A stretch of 64,000 nt of DNA from Hysterium pulicare CBS 123377 (GCA_000467715.1 AJFK01000061.1:62001-126000); one strand, 5' to 3'; shown: positions 11,807-23,387, counted from the first letter of the stretch. The notes: generated from the letters alone by a model not told the origin. A program made the numbers and translations.

Positions 11807-13700
11807 ATGCCTAAGTTAACCACGAAATCCGGACAGACCACCAAACGCCTAGGTTTCTTATGGCGCAGTTTGTGGCACGATGTAGGGCACGACTTTAGAT
11901 CGATGAGATGGGGACGGTTGGGACTCTGGTTCGTGTTCTTTATCTGGACTGGCGGCCTCGCAACTTCCCTGAGTTTTTTCAGCGTGTTGTACACGTCCGG
12001 GCTTTTCCAGCCTCAAGGGGCCTGCCTTCCTGATGGTTCTTTTAATCTACATCCAGAAAGATACAGCGCTTGGTCTTGGTCCGGTTTCTTCCAGATCACC
12101 TTCGGGTTTGGCCACTTCTCTTTCACCGAAGCCAAGATCATCGACATATTTTGGGATATTGTGAGTACCAGGCGTCAACTTGCTGTGCCCTCTCAGAACT
12201 GACGCTGCCATCATCAGGTACTTGGTCGTATTGGTCAGGCATTGATGGCATTTCTTGCCTGGCGGACATTCGTCACTTACGTTACCACTGCCATGGAGAC
12301 TGCCCCCGTGACATACGAGATTTTCTGGACAGTGTTTTTGCTTAAGAATCCTCATGGGACGTCAATCCTCAAGCTGATACGAGAATTCTCTCTGAACCGT
12401 GGACTGGCATCCAAAGTCGCAATGGGATTTATGATCATCAACATGACGTTCATTCTTGCCTTCCCAACTCTTGCCAGCGCTATGACCGGATACCAGCAGA
12501 ATAATAAAGCATTTGTCTCCGACTCAAGTGGCAACTATGTTCCCTTCTCACTTTTTTCTCCAGTTGTGTACGTCATCCACGACGGCCAGAGGGTTAATCT
12601 TACTAGCGACTACCCCGTCGTGGTAGAGGACGATTTTGAATGTGAAGACCTCAAAATACCTCCCATATGCTGATAGCTAATTAATGGTACCTAGATGATC
12701 CTGTACTAGAAATCTACTCCTTCCACGACTGCGAAGAGAATTGCTGGCTGCTGAACAATGTATCTCAATGTAAGTCTCTCCTTCAAATATAGCTATGAAC
12801 CTTTTCGTAGCTTCGAATTATTCCTGTGCAGGTTTCCTGAGCTCAAGTGTAGATGTCCAAGACTATGGGTTCTACGGAAAGCAAGACCAAAGTTCCTTGT
12901 TTATGAATCAAACGCTTCCGGCCCCAGTGCTCAACATATCGGCAACGTACATTCCGGCTACAGGTACGTTGACTGGGTGGAATATGTCAGCTTTCCGGGA
13001 CGAGAAGAATGCACTCTGGACGACATCGAACCAGACTTATAACTACACCTGGATCACGACCAACGGCAGCTGTCAGCCGGTAGGGGTATGTTTCCCTAAA
13101 GTCTGATCACCGTCTCCCAAATTGATCGAAACATAGACCTACCAATGGGGCTTCTCCTTCTTCCAGCTATTCCTCGTCAACTTATTTCTTCTCATCTGGA
13201 CCATCGGAACCTACGTACTATGGCTGAAAGCGCATCTAACCATGCGCGAGCGTGGTCGGGTCGATGTTGCGGGCGAGTATAAAGCCGCCGTTCAGCTAGT
13301 ATCAGCCATGCATAAAGAGTTCAACGAAGATCCACTGACTCTGACCGAACGCCAACTACGGCACCGAATTAAAGGCCAGTTGCATGGCGGCAAGATTGCG
13401 TACGACTCACCCTTGATGCTAGACCGATATAGCTTCCGCAAAGGGATGGAAAGGTGGTTCAAGAGGGAGAAGTGGTGGTTCGGCGCGACTTTTATAATCT
13501 GCTTTATTTTCAGTATAATGTTGATGTCCTCCAATTTTCTTCTATGTAGCTGGACTGCGTTTATGCCCACGGGGATGGTTGTTGCTATGATGATTGGGAC
13601 TACGAATAAGAGCAGAAGTTTTATCGCGTTCTGCTTTTGGTTAGTGGGAGCTATTGTTGTCATTTCTCTTCATTTTACAGTTTGGACTAGGGGTAGCTAG
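11807..13700 (+). CDS. Fungal multi-spanning membrane protein, unknown function
   Basis: This is an integral membrane protein of 556 residues from five exons: 11807-12160, 12218-12641, 12695-12769, 12832-13085 and 13137-13700. All junctions are GT-AG and the frame is continuous. It has a cytosolic basic N-terminus, a first helix (LGLWFVFFIWTGGLATSLSF), more helices around residues 120-220 (VAMGFMIINMTFILAFPTLA), a large Cys- and Asn-rich lumenal or extracellular region with several NxT/S sites (residues about 230-370), and a block of helices at the end (FFQLFLVNLFLLIWTIGTY; WWFGATFIICFIFSIMLM; GMVVAMMIGTTN). It belongs to a group of lineage-expanded ascomycete membrane proteins without known role. 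The neighbouring minus-strand relic looks like a member of a related group. The structure is well supported; the function is unknown. Confidence 0.8.
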
Positions 13701-13928
13701 ATTTTCATATGGTAGAATACTTCCTTCCATCTCTTTAGTTAAAATAACACCCTTTAAGACGTGGTAGGACCAAGGAGAAAAAGCTTTCTTCCATAGGAAC
13801 CTATAGAACCAAAGAAACCAAACCAATGAGAACTCAACGCAAAACCAAAGCAACATCGTTACATCATTGGATGAAATCAACCATGAATGAGAGCTTTAAA
13901 TATAATAACCGCTTACGCGTGGTTGAGC

Positions 13929-14760
13929 TTAATCAAACTCTTCTTCAATAAATGTTAAGGCGAATAGAAAGATTATCAGCCATAGTGTAAAGACGACAAT
14001 GACAACGAAATGGCGGCAGGGGAAATATGTTGGTTTAGTGGAGAGAACCATGAACGCAGTGACGAAGGTGACGCACATCGGTGACGCGGAAAGAAAGAGT
14101 TGAAGGAAGAGTCCCCAACAATCTCCTGAGTAGTACAGATCTGGCCGATGGAGGAGTGTGATATTTGACCAGTTCGAAGAATCTCGCTGTTCTTGCTCTT
14201 GTGAGTCGCCGTCGGGGTTCCGAGAAGCCTTCCCTTCAGCCGCGTTGCTGAGCAGCACCATCGGAATCACCCCTTTTATTCAACTCTTTCAGCAAAGACA
14301 AGTTTGATAGCATTGGATCGCCGAGAACCGTAAAGAACAGGATACACTTTTTCCATCCAATTTCCGGATATCGAATGCTACCGACCAGAAAGAGCATAGG
14401 AATGAACCAGGCGAGCAGCCTTGGGCCGCTGTTACTGGGGACCTTGTAAGCCGTATTGCAAAGTAGCTGGCAGCCTATCGGAGTCAACGCGATATTCTCA
14501 GTGATGTTGGTGTTGAGTGGGAGGAAGTAAGCTGGGTCTATGAGAACAGCGGGATTTTGCGAAACGGCCAACGTGATTGTCTCTCGACATATTGTTGCGT
14601 TTCAAGGTCCGATAATGTTTGCATTGGCCAGATTCAAAGATAAAATAAGGAACTAAGGAGGCATCAATGGAAATATTAGATGGAGGATCATGGCGTTCTA
14701 GGAATAGCCGTTGCGGTTGATGAGAGGCTGTAATAAAGGCTATCAAGATAGCTGGTATTA
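13929..14760 (-). pseudogene. Broken membrane protein related to fungal multi-pass families
   Basis: Three pieces in different frames follow one another on the minus strand. First comes a start region with SNISIDASLVPYFIFESGQC. Next comes AVLIDPAYFLPLNTNITENI, followed by TPIGCQLLCNTAY and a helix LLAWFIPMLFLVGSIRYP. Last comes a three-helix C-terminal piece that ends in LWLIIFLFALTFIEEEFD. The CxxxC element before a helix is typical of a large ascomycete family of multi-pass proteins. An in-frame TGA lies in the second piece and the third is offset. Some of this could be hidden introns, so a living gene is not excluded, but at about 270 residues it is shorter than usual for the family. Confidence 0.45.
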
Positions 14761-15116
14761 TGCTCTTGCAATGAGTCGTCTCTGCTATGCCTTTATAGAT
14801 TGCGAATCTAGCCCGAGGCAGCGTTTACTCGCCCAAATGGTGCGCTCGCTCAGCTTTGTATTTAGATAATAGACACAACAAGGCATAGATTTGGCCGTAT
14901 TTATGCCATTGAGAGATGAACTTCTGCTACTATTCCCTTCGTGTGGTGGCAGAGCTCATCATATCAAGGGCATGGGGTGGTGTGGCTGCACGCGTGTGGC
15001 GGTGGCTGTGCTTTCAGCTGAACACCATATAGCTCCAAACCGCTCGGCATAAAGCGCCCGTCATGCAGAAGATAACCACGCTTGTTCGGGATGGCTTCAT
15101 GATTCTCAATCACTCT
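14761..15116. other. Intergenic, nothing recognised
   Basis: A short GT-rich stretch lies near 14942-15010. No gene was seen. Confidence 0.4.
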
Positions 15117-15257
15117 CTAGATGTCAATGCGGCTTCTCAACGTGGTGCACGAGCATTACAAATTGCTGCTTTAGCTGGCATGATGAGTCTTGCAGGCCAA
15201 CTGCTAGACACGGGCGCCGAATTAGATGTGCACCGGCATACCCTAATGGCTGTAATG
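15117..15257 (+). pseudogene. Ankyrin-repeat fragment
   Basis: About 1.4 ankyrin repeats are visible: LDVNAASQRGARALQIAALA, then GMMSLAGQLLDTGAELDVH. These match the ankyrin consensus (DVNA...G.TALQ.AA..G....V..LL..GA). There is no larger open frame on either side, so this is a remnant of an ankyrin gene. Fungal HET and NLR-type genes often carry ankyrins, and a HET gene follows immediately. A direct link is only inference. Confidence 0.45.
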
Positions 15258-15356
15258 TAGATACGGGGGCATACTATGATCTGCCTATACCTTCAACAGC
15301 TTTTAGCGGTTTTCTGAAAAGAATATCGCTTGCCCCCGACAGCACAAGCACGGAAA

Positions 15357-18300
15357 CTAGTGAATCTCAAAAGCCCTGTCAGAATACAACCCTTGGGCAA
15401 TTTCTTCCATAACTTCGCCCCGCATATGTGTGGGTATACAAGCCTCACCAATGAAAGTATAGTAGCCTCGCTCAGGCCTCAAAACGACGGGTACGCTGCA
15501 GCCGAAAAGAATGCAAATACTATCGCCAGGGCGCAGTTTCCATGGACCTGATCCCACCAGTGTTCGGCTTGTTGTTGTATTTGACAGGGCCTCCGATACG
15601 AATAACGTTTTCCGATTGACTGTTAAGAAAATCTCCATTAGGTACTCTTTCTTTTCGTGGGCCATTGCGGTGCTCCCCCCATTCAAGGATACCGATTTCT
15701 GCCACTCGGGCCACCATTCTGTGCATAGTGTATCTTGCCGGTCCCAACCTGGAACTTGGGTCCGTTGGGTTCTGGGAAGGATGGCGGAATGGAAGATCTT
15801 ATCCCAGTGTCTCAGCGTGGATCGTGGAGTATGACTTAAATCGAGGCCGAGACGGTTATACATGGAGGCTCTCCAATCGATCAGTATATTCAAATGGCCT
15901 TCAAGTTCAGGCCACGGGTTGGACATGTCCATCACAACCAAGTCATTAATAGGTGTGCTGCAGTCATGAACTACTGAAAGCTCGATACCATGTGCAATCA
16001 ACACCGTTCCCTCTCCGCCAAATCGGACGCGAGCCTTGGAGTCTCCGCATGCTCTGTAGATGCTATTGTCGGACGGGCTTACACTCTTGATTGGCGTAGT
16101 AGCAGACTGGGTGTTGAAGTCAGGCACCCAGCTTGGAAGGCTGGGCAGCCGCGAAGGGTAGAGTGGATCTTCCTCCTCGAGGGTCCATGCTTCCCACGAA
16201 AGACACACACAGTCCAGCTCTCCAGTTAGTTCAATAAGCGCCCGAGTAGCGTCTTGATATGTCTCAGAGACCGATTTCGCGTAATCCACCTTCAGCCCTG
16301 GGTGGTCAGAGCCGTCATGTTCAGAAATACCGAGTAGTCCAAATATTCTATCTCGAGGATCAGTACATCTACAGGCTTCGTAATCCAGCAAGAGCGACAG
16401 TAGAGGTCGTCTAGGAACGCCTCGTTCGGGAAACGGGAGCCTTTCCGGCACAAATGATGCGATATCGCACATCTCATCTATAAACTGATATACGGTAGGA
16501 TGTTCTTCTACTTGTTCGCAGATTTCGATGGCGTCTCGGATTAAAATCGGTAGTTGTTCTACAGTATCATACTGGACGGAATATTGTCCACACGTGATCT
16601 TCACCTCTTGAGCGCATATCACTTCTTGAATAATCCACAAGCGTCGCCAGTAGTCTCTTTCACCGTAGAGAAAGTGTAGAGCCTGATAGATATTCCGAGA
16701 AGAGTTTCCATTCCGAAAACTTTGCAGAATGTGCTGGACTCTAGAATTTTCATCCGAGAGAGTCTCCAACGTCGTCAGATACTGCATCGCTAGGTCACTG
16801 TCGCCCGCCGTTTCACCTAGCCAAACGAGTGTGCATTGAGCTTTATGATATACATCTCGCATGAGACCAACTTGTTGATTTCTTTCCGCTATGTCTTCCT
16901 GATTTATGCAAATAGCATCAATCCACAGCAATCGAGAAGTATGGCCTTGTAGTAACGCATCTAGTGCACATAAGAGATTTTGCGTCACTGGAAATTTGTG
17001 TCCGTCGAGTTCAAGCCGTTTCTCTTTCGACGGCTTCCCCCAGGTATAAGAGAGCGCTTCGTAAGCTGGTACATGTTCTAGTGAGGCATGAACAAAATGA
17101 CCTTGCAAGCCTGCAGGGGATCGTACCAATGAAAGGAGTCTTATCTCCCGTTGGTGGTCAAGAGGTTGATAAAGGCAGCAGCCTAAGGAGTATTTGAGGC
17201 AAATGTGCTTTGTGGAACGTTGAGCAAGATCGTTAATCAGACGTCTACCATTTTGAGCCAGAGGTTTCTGATCAATAGCGTCTAGAGTTTCGCAGGCGGC
17301 ATCCATTTGCGCAATCGAGTCTTCCCATGATGGCAGTTCTCTTCCCATACAGACCAGCAACATCCAAAGCACGATCGCCACATGCTCGTCCATATTTTCA
17401 ACCCTCGTAAAGTACTCTACATTGAGTATTCGACCGATAGATGAACCTTGCGGTAACCAGATATTACAAGCTTTTTCAATCATTTCTAGCTCCTGGCGCT
17501 GTGATTCCCTCGTTTCTATGGACTCCAAACACGTTTGGACCATATAGAAAGTAAAAGACATCAACGAGCTTTGTATGGCGTATATTAGGATGAATTTTGA
17601 GATGAGCAATGTGGCATCTGAAATGACAGAGTCAAAGAATTGTCCTTCTTTCATTGCAAGAATGCGAGGAGCTTTGGCGGAGATGTGGCGGAATTCATTG
17701 CTAGTGAAGCAACAAGAAATTGCAATAGCAGTGAGCATCGGACGTGTATGAGAATGCGGTTGATGTGCGAATTGTATTTGAGCCAGGAAATACCATATAT
17801 GACTCCTTGAAGAAGGTTTTATGCTCGCTTCGGTAAGCACGTTCTCTGTCGCATCAACCGCATTCAAGAATCCCGTTTCACAAACTACCATCGTCTCCCA
17901 AGTCATTTGCTTTTCTTTAATTGCCGAGGCCCGGATATGTTTAATGTTGCCAGGTATGTTCGAAGGGGTCAAGAAGAGTGGAATTAATAGAAGCATGAAT
18001 CGAGTGCCGTAGACTTCGTCTCGTATCCTGTCTAGCTGGCTTTGTTCATGATCTTTCAACCCGTCTTGTTTGCCATAGGTTTCGAGTGAATTGGCTACAA
18101 GGCTATATGCCTTCACAAGCCCTTTCAATGCATCGTATATTTGCTCGGGCGTGACAGAAGGCTTTGAAAGAGAATGTTGAAGAATGAGCAGAGACTTGAC
18201 TTTGCAATTTATAAGATTTACGAGCTGTTTCAGGAGCTTGGAACCCCTCTCGGAAAACCCCGGGTCATCAACGTTTGTAGCCAGCAGTGGTCGAATCTTT

Positions 18301-18494
18301 TCAAGAGCCGCGGTCAATAATGCGGCGTTGACAAGTGACATATTAAATAGGAGCGGGTTGCCTCTCGGATCCTTTTGGCTCCTGCTGATCTGCTCATAAA
18401 GCGAAACTAAGGTCGGATCTTGAGTGATTCGTGCAAACATGCGAACTTTATGCAGCTTCGTCGGCGTTGGCGTATCTAGGGGGATTGGATTCAT
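15357..18494 (-). CDS. HET-domain protein with long N-terminal region, 1045 aa
   Basis: This is an intronless frame of 1045 residues. The heterokaryon-incompatibility (HET, PF06985) domain lies at about residues 475-630. It has the diagnostic YEALSYTWG, LLWIDAICINQEDIAERNQQ, TLVWLGE and DYWRRLWIIQEVICA blocks. HET domains are TIR-like effector modules acting in self/non-self recognition and regulated cell death. About 470 residues precede the domain. They are largely alpha-helical in composition, with several leucine-rich amphipathic stretches (for example LLKQLVNLINCKVKSLLILQ), and I do not recognise them. In most HET proteins the domain sits nearer the N-terminus, so this long leader is unusual. 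About 400 residues follow it. The preceding IRLLSLVRSP is the usual HET lead-in. It is divergent from a second HET gene. The frame is intact. Confidence 0.9.
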   Translation of the reverse strand: MNPIPLDTPTPTKLHKVRMFARITQDPTLVSLYEQISRSQKDPRGNPLLFNMSLVNAALLTAALEKIRPLLATNVDDPGFSERGSKLLKQLVNLINCKVKSLLILQHSLSKPSVTPEQIYDALKGLVKAYSLVANSLETYGKQDGLKDHEQSQLDRIRDEVYGTRFMLLLIPLFLTPSNIPGNIKHIRASAIKEKQMTWETMVVCETGFLNAVDATENVLTEASIKPSSRSHIWYFLAQIQFAHQPHSHTRPMLTAIAISCCFTSNEFRHISAKAPRILAMKEGQFFDSVISDATLLISKFILIYAIQSSLMSFTFYMVQTCLESIETRESQRQELEMIEKACNIWLPQGSSIGRILNVEYFTRVENMDEHVAIVLWMLLVCMGRELPSWEDSIAQMDAACETLDAIDQKPLAQNGRRLINDLAQRSTKHICLKYSLGCCLYQPLDHQREIRLLSLVRSPAGLQGHFVHASLEHVPAYEALSYTWGKPSKEKRLELDGHKFPVTQNLLCALDALLQGHTSRLLWIDAICINQEDIAERNQQVGLMRDVYHKAQCTLVWLGETAGDSDLAMQYLTTLETLSDENSRVQHILQSFRNGNSSRNIYQALHFLYGERDYWRRLWIIQEVICAQEVKITCGQYSVQYDTVEQLPILIRDAIEICEQVEEHPTVYQFIDEMCDIASFVPERLPFPERGVPRRPLLSLLLDYEACRCTDPRDRIFGLLGISEHDGSDHPGLKVDYAKSVSETYQDATRALIELTGELDCVCLSWEAWTLEEEDPLYPSRLPSLPSWVPDFNTQSATTPIKSVSPSDNSIYRACGDSKARVRFGGEGTVLIAHGIELSVVHDCSTPINDLVVMDMSNPWPELEGHLNILIDWRASMYNRLGLDLSHTPRSTLRHWDKIFHSAILPRTQRTQVPGWDRQDTLCTEWWPEWQKSVSLNGGSTAMAHEKKEYLMEIFLTVNRKTLFVSEALSNTTTSRTLVGSGPWKLRPGDSICILFGCSVPVVLRPERGYYTFIGEACIPTHMRGEVMEEIAQGLYSDRAFEIH

Positions 18495-19044
18495 ATTTCA
18501 AATTATACTCGTCGCACGTAGTGTGTTTAATAAGATTAGTCGAGAGGCTGCGCTATCACACTGAATTCCCGATCAACTAGCCTGGATGGACGTGAAAGGA
18601 CGTAATCAGTCGTTCGATAAATTCGTAGCCTCTGCGAGAGGACAAGCATTGGGGTATAATAAAGCAAGGACAGTGGCGGGTATGCTTTGTAGGTAGTGCT
18701 GGCAAGAAGGAATCTTGGTGTAGAACCTGGAAAGCACAGAGCGGATAGCCTGGCAGTGGGGTGAACGATGGCGTGGGGCTGAGATATCGTTGTGTACGTG
18801 CCGCATGTGCCATGTGTGGAAGAACTCGAAGGAAAGAATTCTCAGGAGAAAGGAAGAGTATAGTTACACCATGCAAGTTGATTTCAAAGTCACGAAGGCG
18901 GGTATGAATGCGTTGGGTATAAGCCTTCGCCTGTTGTTTCAGCCTCACGCCCGGCACAGCCCCACCCATCGCCAAGGCACAGTTTCTCACATGTCTCAGC
19001 CACACTTGTTCGATTTCTAGGCAAAGCTTCGTTTCTCTTCTTCT
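18495..19044. promoter_or_regulatory. Divergent promoter region between two HET genes
   Basis: This 550-bp spacer separates the start codons of two HET genes that run in opposite directions. It should hold both promoters. No clear TATA box or other motif was identified. Long open frames across it look like chance. Confidence 0.4.
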
Positions 19045-21622
19045 ATGACAACCTATTACCCGACCATCTCCAATAGCATTACCCACGACTTCCACATGGA
19101 CGATCCGTACGCAAAGGCTGTCCTCAACCCCTTGTCCCGGAATATACGACTCCTTCTTCTCCAACCAGGTACAGTATCAGAACCCCTCAAATGCTACTTC
19201 CGCTGCTACCCTTTGAATGCCTGCCCACAATATACTGCTGTCTCTTACACCTGGGGCGATACCGCAAATTATGATCACATCATTCTGGATGATGTGCCGT
19301 TTCCCGTATGGCGAAATCTGTGGTGGTTTCTACACTATATGCGCTTACGGAGCGAGAGCAATCCGTCTGAACAGCACTCCACCTTCTGGATCGATGCCAT
19401 TTGTATCAATCAAAACAGAGTAGCGGAACGCAACCACCAGGTCCGATTGATGCGCCAGATCTATGAAAATGCTTCGATCTGTCTCCGTATGGCTGGGTGA
19501 GGCGTGCCATGATACCCATAGCGACTCTTTGATGGAATACATCAACTCTCGACCAGCACAGGGAGCATATTCGCAGGTGCATGGCAGCCAAAAAAACGCA
19601 TTCTTAGCTCTATGTAACAGACCATACTGGCGGCGTGTCTGGATCGTTCAAGAGGTGATGCTTGCGAAAGAAATAAACATTTGCTGCGGCCACAAAAGCG
19701 CGCCCTGGGAAAAATTCGAAGCCATATTTGACCACCTATATTCCTTGACAGGCAAGGATCCCTCGGATACCTTCACCGATATCGCTCTTGCTAGTAGCGC
19801 TGCTCCTATCTTCGCATTCAAGTCAGCCTGGACCGGAGAGCGTAAACCCCTCAAATCTCTCTTGACCACGTGGTGTGATCTGGAGAGCACTGAAATACGA
19901 GACAAGGTCTATGCACTCCTTGGTCTGTCAACCTCTCTCATATCGGTGGATTATCGGATATCTCTTCAAAGTCTCTTTTACAAGGTTCTAAACTTTGTCT
20001 GCAATGAAAGGACGGCAAAATACCCCACAGAGAAGGCAAGAATCAGAGATGTGTTCCTGTTCGGCAGAATGCTCAGGACAATACTCCAGGCTTCTTGCCC
20101 CGACGATCAACTAAAGCGACATGTTTCCGTAGCAATCGAAAATGGCGTAACAGCAAGCTCGGCAGACATCCTTGAACCACTACCCAACGCTGTTACCGTG
20201 CGAAATCGAGACACGAAAGATGCCCAGTTTAGGACTATGCTTGTAAACTTGGATGACCAACAGATCTTTCGTACGCTCAAAGCTAGCCACGAGAGTGATC
20301 GTTAGTATGACGAATCTGAGGAAATGCCCGGCAGCTAATGTCTTGCAGATGCCTCATTGTCTAGTCTACCTCTAAGGCTCTCTAGCTCTTACGGGAACCC
20401 GCATCTATCCACCACCACTGCCAGCCTGACCTACAGCGCCTATATTCGAGGATCACGGGTACCCGACGTATTAAGCACACCTCTACAGTTACACAATACG
20501 CCGCGTAGGAACTATGTGTGTACGTTTTGCATGAAGGTGTTCAGATTGAGATTGTATTGGAAGGCTCACGAGGAAGAATTTCATGAACAAGCAATGAAGT
20601 GGCGGTGTCCCGACTGCAGGCAGATATTCAACGCAGCCAAAAGATTCCGAGAGCATCATCTCAAGCTGCACAGCTGCGTAGATTGTGACACGTCCAGACC
20701 CAAACCTGGAATCAAACTATCTCCATGCGTCAAGAAGGCCGAGCACATCATGCACAGTAAGAAAGCTTTTAGTTGTGGCTTCTGCGCCAATCTTTTGAGG
20801 ACTTGGGACGAGAGATGTGAGCACGTCATTGACCATTTCGAGAACGGGGGCCTGAACATTCAGTGGGATTTCAACAAAGTCATCTTCGGCCTAATGAAGT
20901 GACCAGTTATCGCCGGGGCGTGGAAGCTGCTCCTGCAAGGTAAACATGGCAATGATGTTCAGCACTGGCCTCGATTATCATGGAACCCGAGATCGTGTCA
21001 TCCCTTACGCTATAAGTTAGAAATCATGAGCGATGAGTATATGCACATAACCTCCAAGCTTCTTGTTGAAGAGATCTATAGTCTGGCTTCAATTGACGAA
21101 GAGCTTTATACTCAACTAAAACACACGGGCATCGTGAATGAGCGAAGGCTCTCATTTACATCCAACGAGCCACCCGATCAACATTCAAGCGACTTGGTAT
21201 CGATTCCTCGAGAACTCAACTCCAACCGTCTCTACTTTAAATGGGAGACCGAATTATTCCAAACCCCCCAAACCCCACCATTCAGGTCTAGAGCTCCAGG
21301 AAAACTGCCACCTCCTTCTCCATTCTTCGAGCTACCCAGTCATCTTACGATGGAATCAGATATGTCAATGTCATTCGAGACCCTCGCATCCGAAATGTCC
21401 CGACCTTCACTATTCAAGTCTGGAGCTCCAGAAATATCATCACCTGCTCCTGAACCAAAGGAGCTAGTCAGTCAGTATACGAGCTGGTACCCGCAAGGAT
21501 CCGAGTTCGAGACTCTCCCATATGAAAGGCCCCCACGTTGGATGTCCATATCTACAGATCCAGAAATACCACCACCTCCTCCACCGAAAGATACGGATAA
21601 GATCCACTGGGAGAGATATTAG
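19045..21622 (+). pseudogene. HET domain fused to C2H2 zinc-finger region, broken
   Basis: From ATG 19045 the HET domain follows (YTAVSYTWGD, TFWIDAICINQNRVAERNHQ, PYWRRVWIVQEVMLA). A frame change by one base at about 19470, inside the domain, is not explained by an intron. After about 280 more residues a GT-AG intron (20301-20348) leads in frame to three C2H2-like units (CTFCMKVFRLRLYWKAHEEE; CPDCRQIFNAAKRFREHH; CGFCANLLRTWDERCEHVI). These belong to the common ascomycete zinc-finger region that ends in HFENGG...W. A TGA at 20900-20902 stops the frame. Beyond it the same frame stays open for 239 codons (WKLLLQGKHGNDVQHWPRLS, then a Pro-rich tail), as expected for that family's C-terminus. So this is one ancestral gene with two breaks. 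Sequencing error or tolerated readthrough is less likely. Confidence 0.75.
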
Positions 21623-23387
21623 CTATTTTAATACACTGAAGCGAAAAGTGCGCACTATTAACAGAGTGGTTGCGATATAATGAGCTCAAAGCCTGAGCTG
21701 CTAGCTGCGTCCAATAGAATACCAATTTATCTCGCGGCGAGCTAACGTTGCGATCCGCCTCCTCTTGCAGGATATGAGCTCTGGCGTTGTCTACCAGAGT
21801 TACCCAAAATGTCGGGGCCAATGTAGGGAGTCCATCGTGGTAGTCTGTGCTGGTGTCCCCGACGGGCTGAACATACTCGCGCTGCACCCAGTCTCGCGCA
21901 CGCAGCATTCCAAAGCTCCTTACACGTGCCGTACGTCTTAAGATCTTGCAGTATCGTGCAGCCTGGCAACCTGCTGGATGACGATGATGCCTTGGCAAGG
22001 CAGTTCGTTTGCACGGGGTTGAATCACGCCGCTCAAACGAGTCGAGGCTGCGTCAACGAGCATCATAGCATCCCAGCTACTTCATGTGCCATTCTGATTC
22101 TTCCAGGACTGGCCTATCGCCGGACGAAAGCATGCCGTCATTTGCTCTTGAACCTCGTCGTGTCTACATCTCGCCATCGCTCGGGGCGCCGTCTATCAAC
22201 CGCAAGTGCTATGGAATTCTGCATCAAGTGGTTGATTCTGGGAATTTTCAGTCGGCACTGATAGTACCTCAGGATGGATTTTTTTTCCGGGTTGGCTATG
22301 GAAGGTAGCAGGCGAGTGAGTATAGAGTTGGAATCGGTCCATTGACGCCTGTTCCACGAGCTCGCGGCCTTCATCATGGTGGTTTGCAAGCTTCTTCAGA
22401 AAACATCGCAGCGCAGGATGCGCGCTCCAGTCCTTCCAACCGTTGAACGCAAGGGTATACTTGGTCACCGGGCGGGGCGATTGACATAGGGGAGCCGTCG
22501 CAGTAGCTATGGAAATGGGGTAATGTGAGGTCGGGTAGAATAAGACGTGTTTGGCGGCTTACATCTCCCCAACCTTGAATCGCATTAGGCCGTCTGATTG
22601 TATCATTAGCTGGTAGGGGAGACTTGAATTCCATTCGCATTGATGGGCCGTGCTTAAGGAAAAGGGTGCTAGTATCTACAAGCAGACTGGGTGGGCGTAT
22701 ATAGAGGGGCAGGCGAGAGATATGAAATTCCGAAAAGAGGTTGATATCAAGATTGTTTGAGCTGGTAGTGATACGGAATATCCAGGAGCGTAGATGGGAA
22801 ATTGTCGTGCGAAATATTGAGAAAGCCCAAGTTTGGGGGAGGGAATCGCAACTTTAGAAGAATCTCCCTAATTCCAGCTACCTTTGGTCGTTTGTATAAG
22901 AGCATATAGGTAATTGTGAATATACATAAGTGTTGGCACAAGAGAAGTGATAACTAAACGGTCAAGAAAACGACGTTTTGAGCTTCTCTAGCGCTGCTTC
23001 AAGAGTAGCAAAGATATTCCCTAATCTAATCTGTTTCGCATTTGCACATTTAAAGGAGGGGCTCAACGCGAAGTTTAGGAAAGTGTGAAGTTCAAGACTA
23101 ATCGAAATGATGAGGGTAATTGTTGAGACGGTAGCGCCGGAGGGCCAGAACGAATACAGAAAGTCTAGTTAAAGAAGTCCTGATGTGGGTATGGTGGTGT
23201 AGTCATCATGCGAAGGCAGCGGCCTTGTCGTGGAGCGACATGAGTAAGATGCGGATGATCTCGGGTGCTGCAGAAGATGCTATGAGAGGACGCAGAGCCA
23301 CTTTCGGGAAATAGAGGACTCGGTGTCATGGGGAAGGGGAAGGGATCAACATCTCGGTCGCGATGACCTTCTCCTTAGCATTCCATC
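21623..23387. other. Intergenic region with eroded coding-like pieces
   Basis: Apart from the weak minus-strand candidate at 22196-22640, minus-strand segments around 21700-22010 (for example GDTSTDYHDGLPTLAPTFW) have coding-like composition in more than one frame. The region 22650-23380 shows nothing recognisable. Confidence 0.35.
22196..22640 (-). pseudogene. Unidentified gene candidate or relic
   Basis: A minus-strand start region (MRMEFKSPLPANDTIRRPNA) could be joined by a GT-AG intron (donor near 22563, acceptor near 22508) to VTKYTLAFNGWKDWSAHPAL and RCFLKKLANHHDEGRELVEQ. This composition looks coding, but I do not recognise the family. The frame ends at 22196, and further coding-like segments downstream at 21700-22010 are in other frames. 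That suggests either missed exons or decay. Confidence 0.28.

Noticed and set aside
18577-19164. A 195-codon minus-strand frame in the HET promoter region
   Set aside because: It overlaps the start of the second HET gene in antisense, and its composition is not coding-like.
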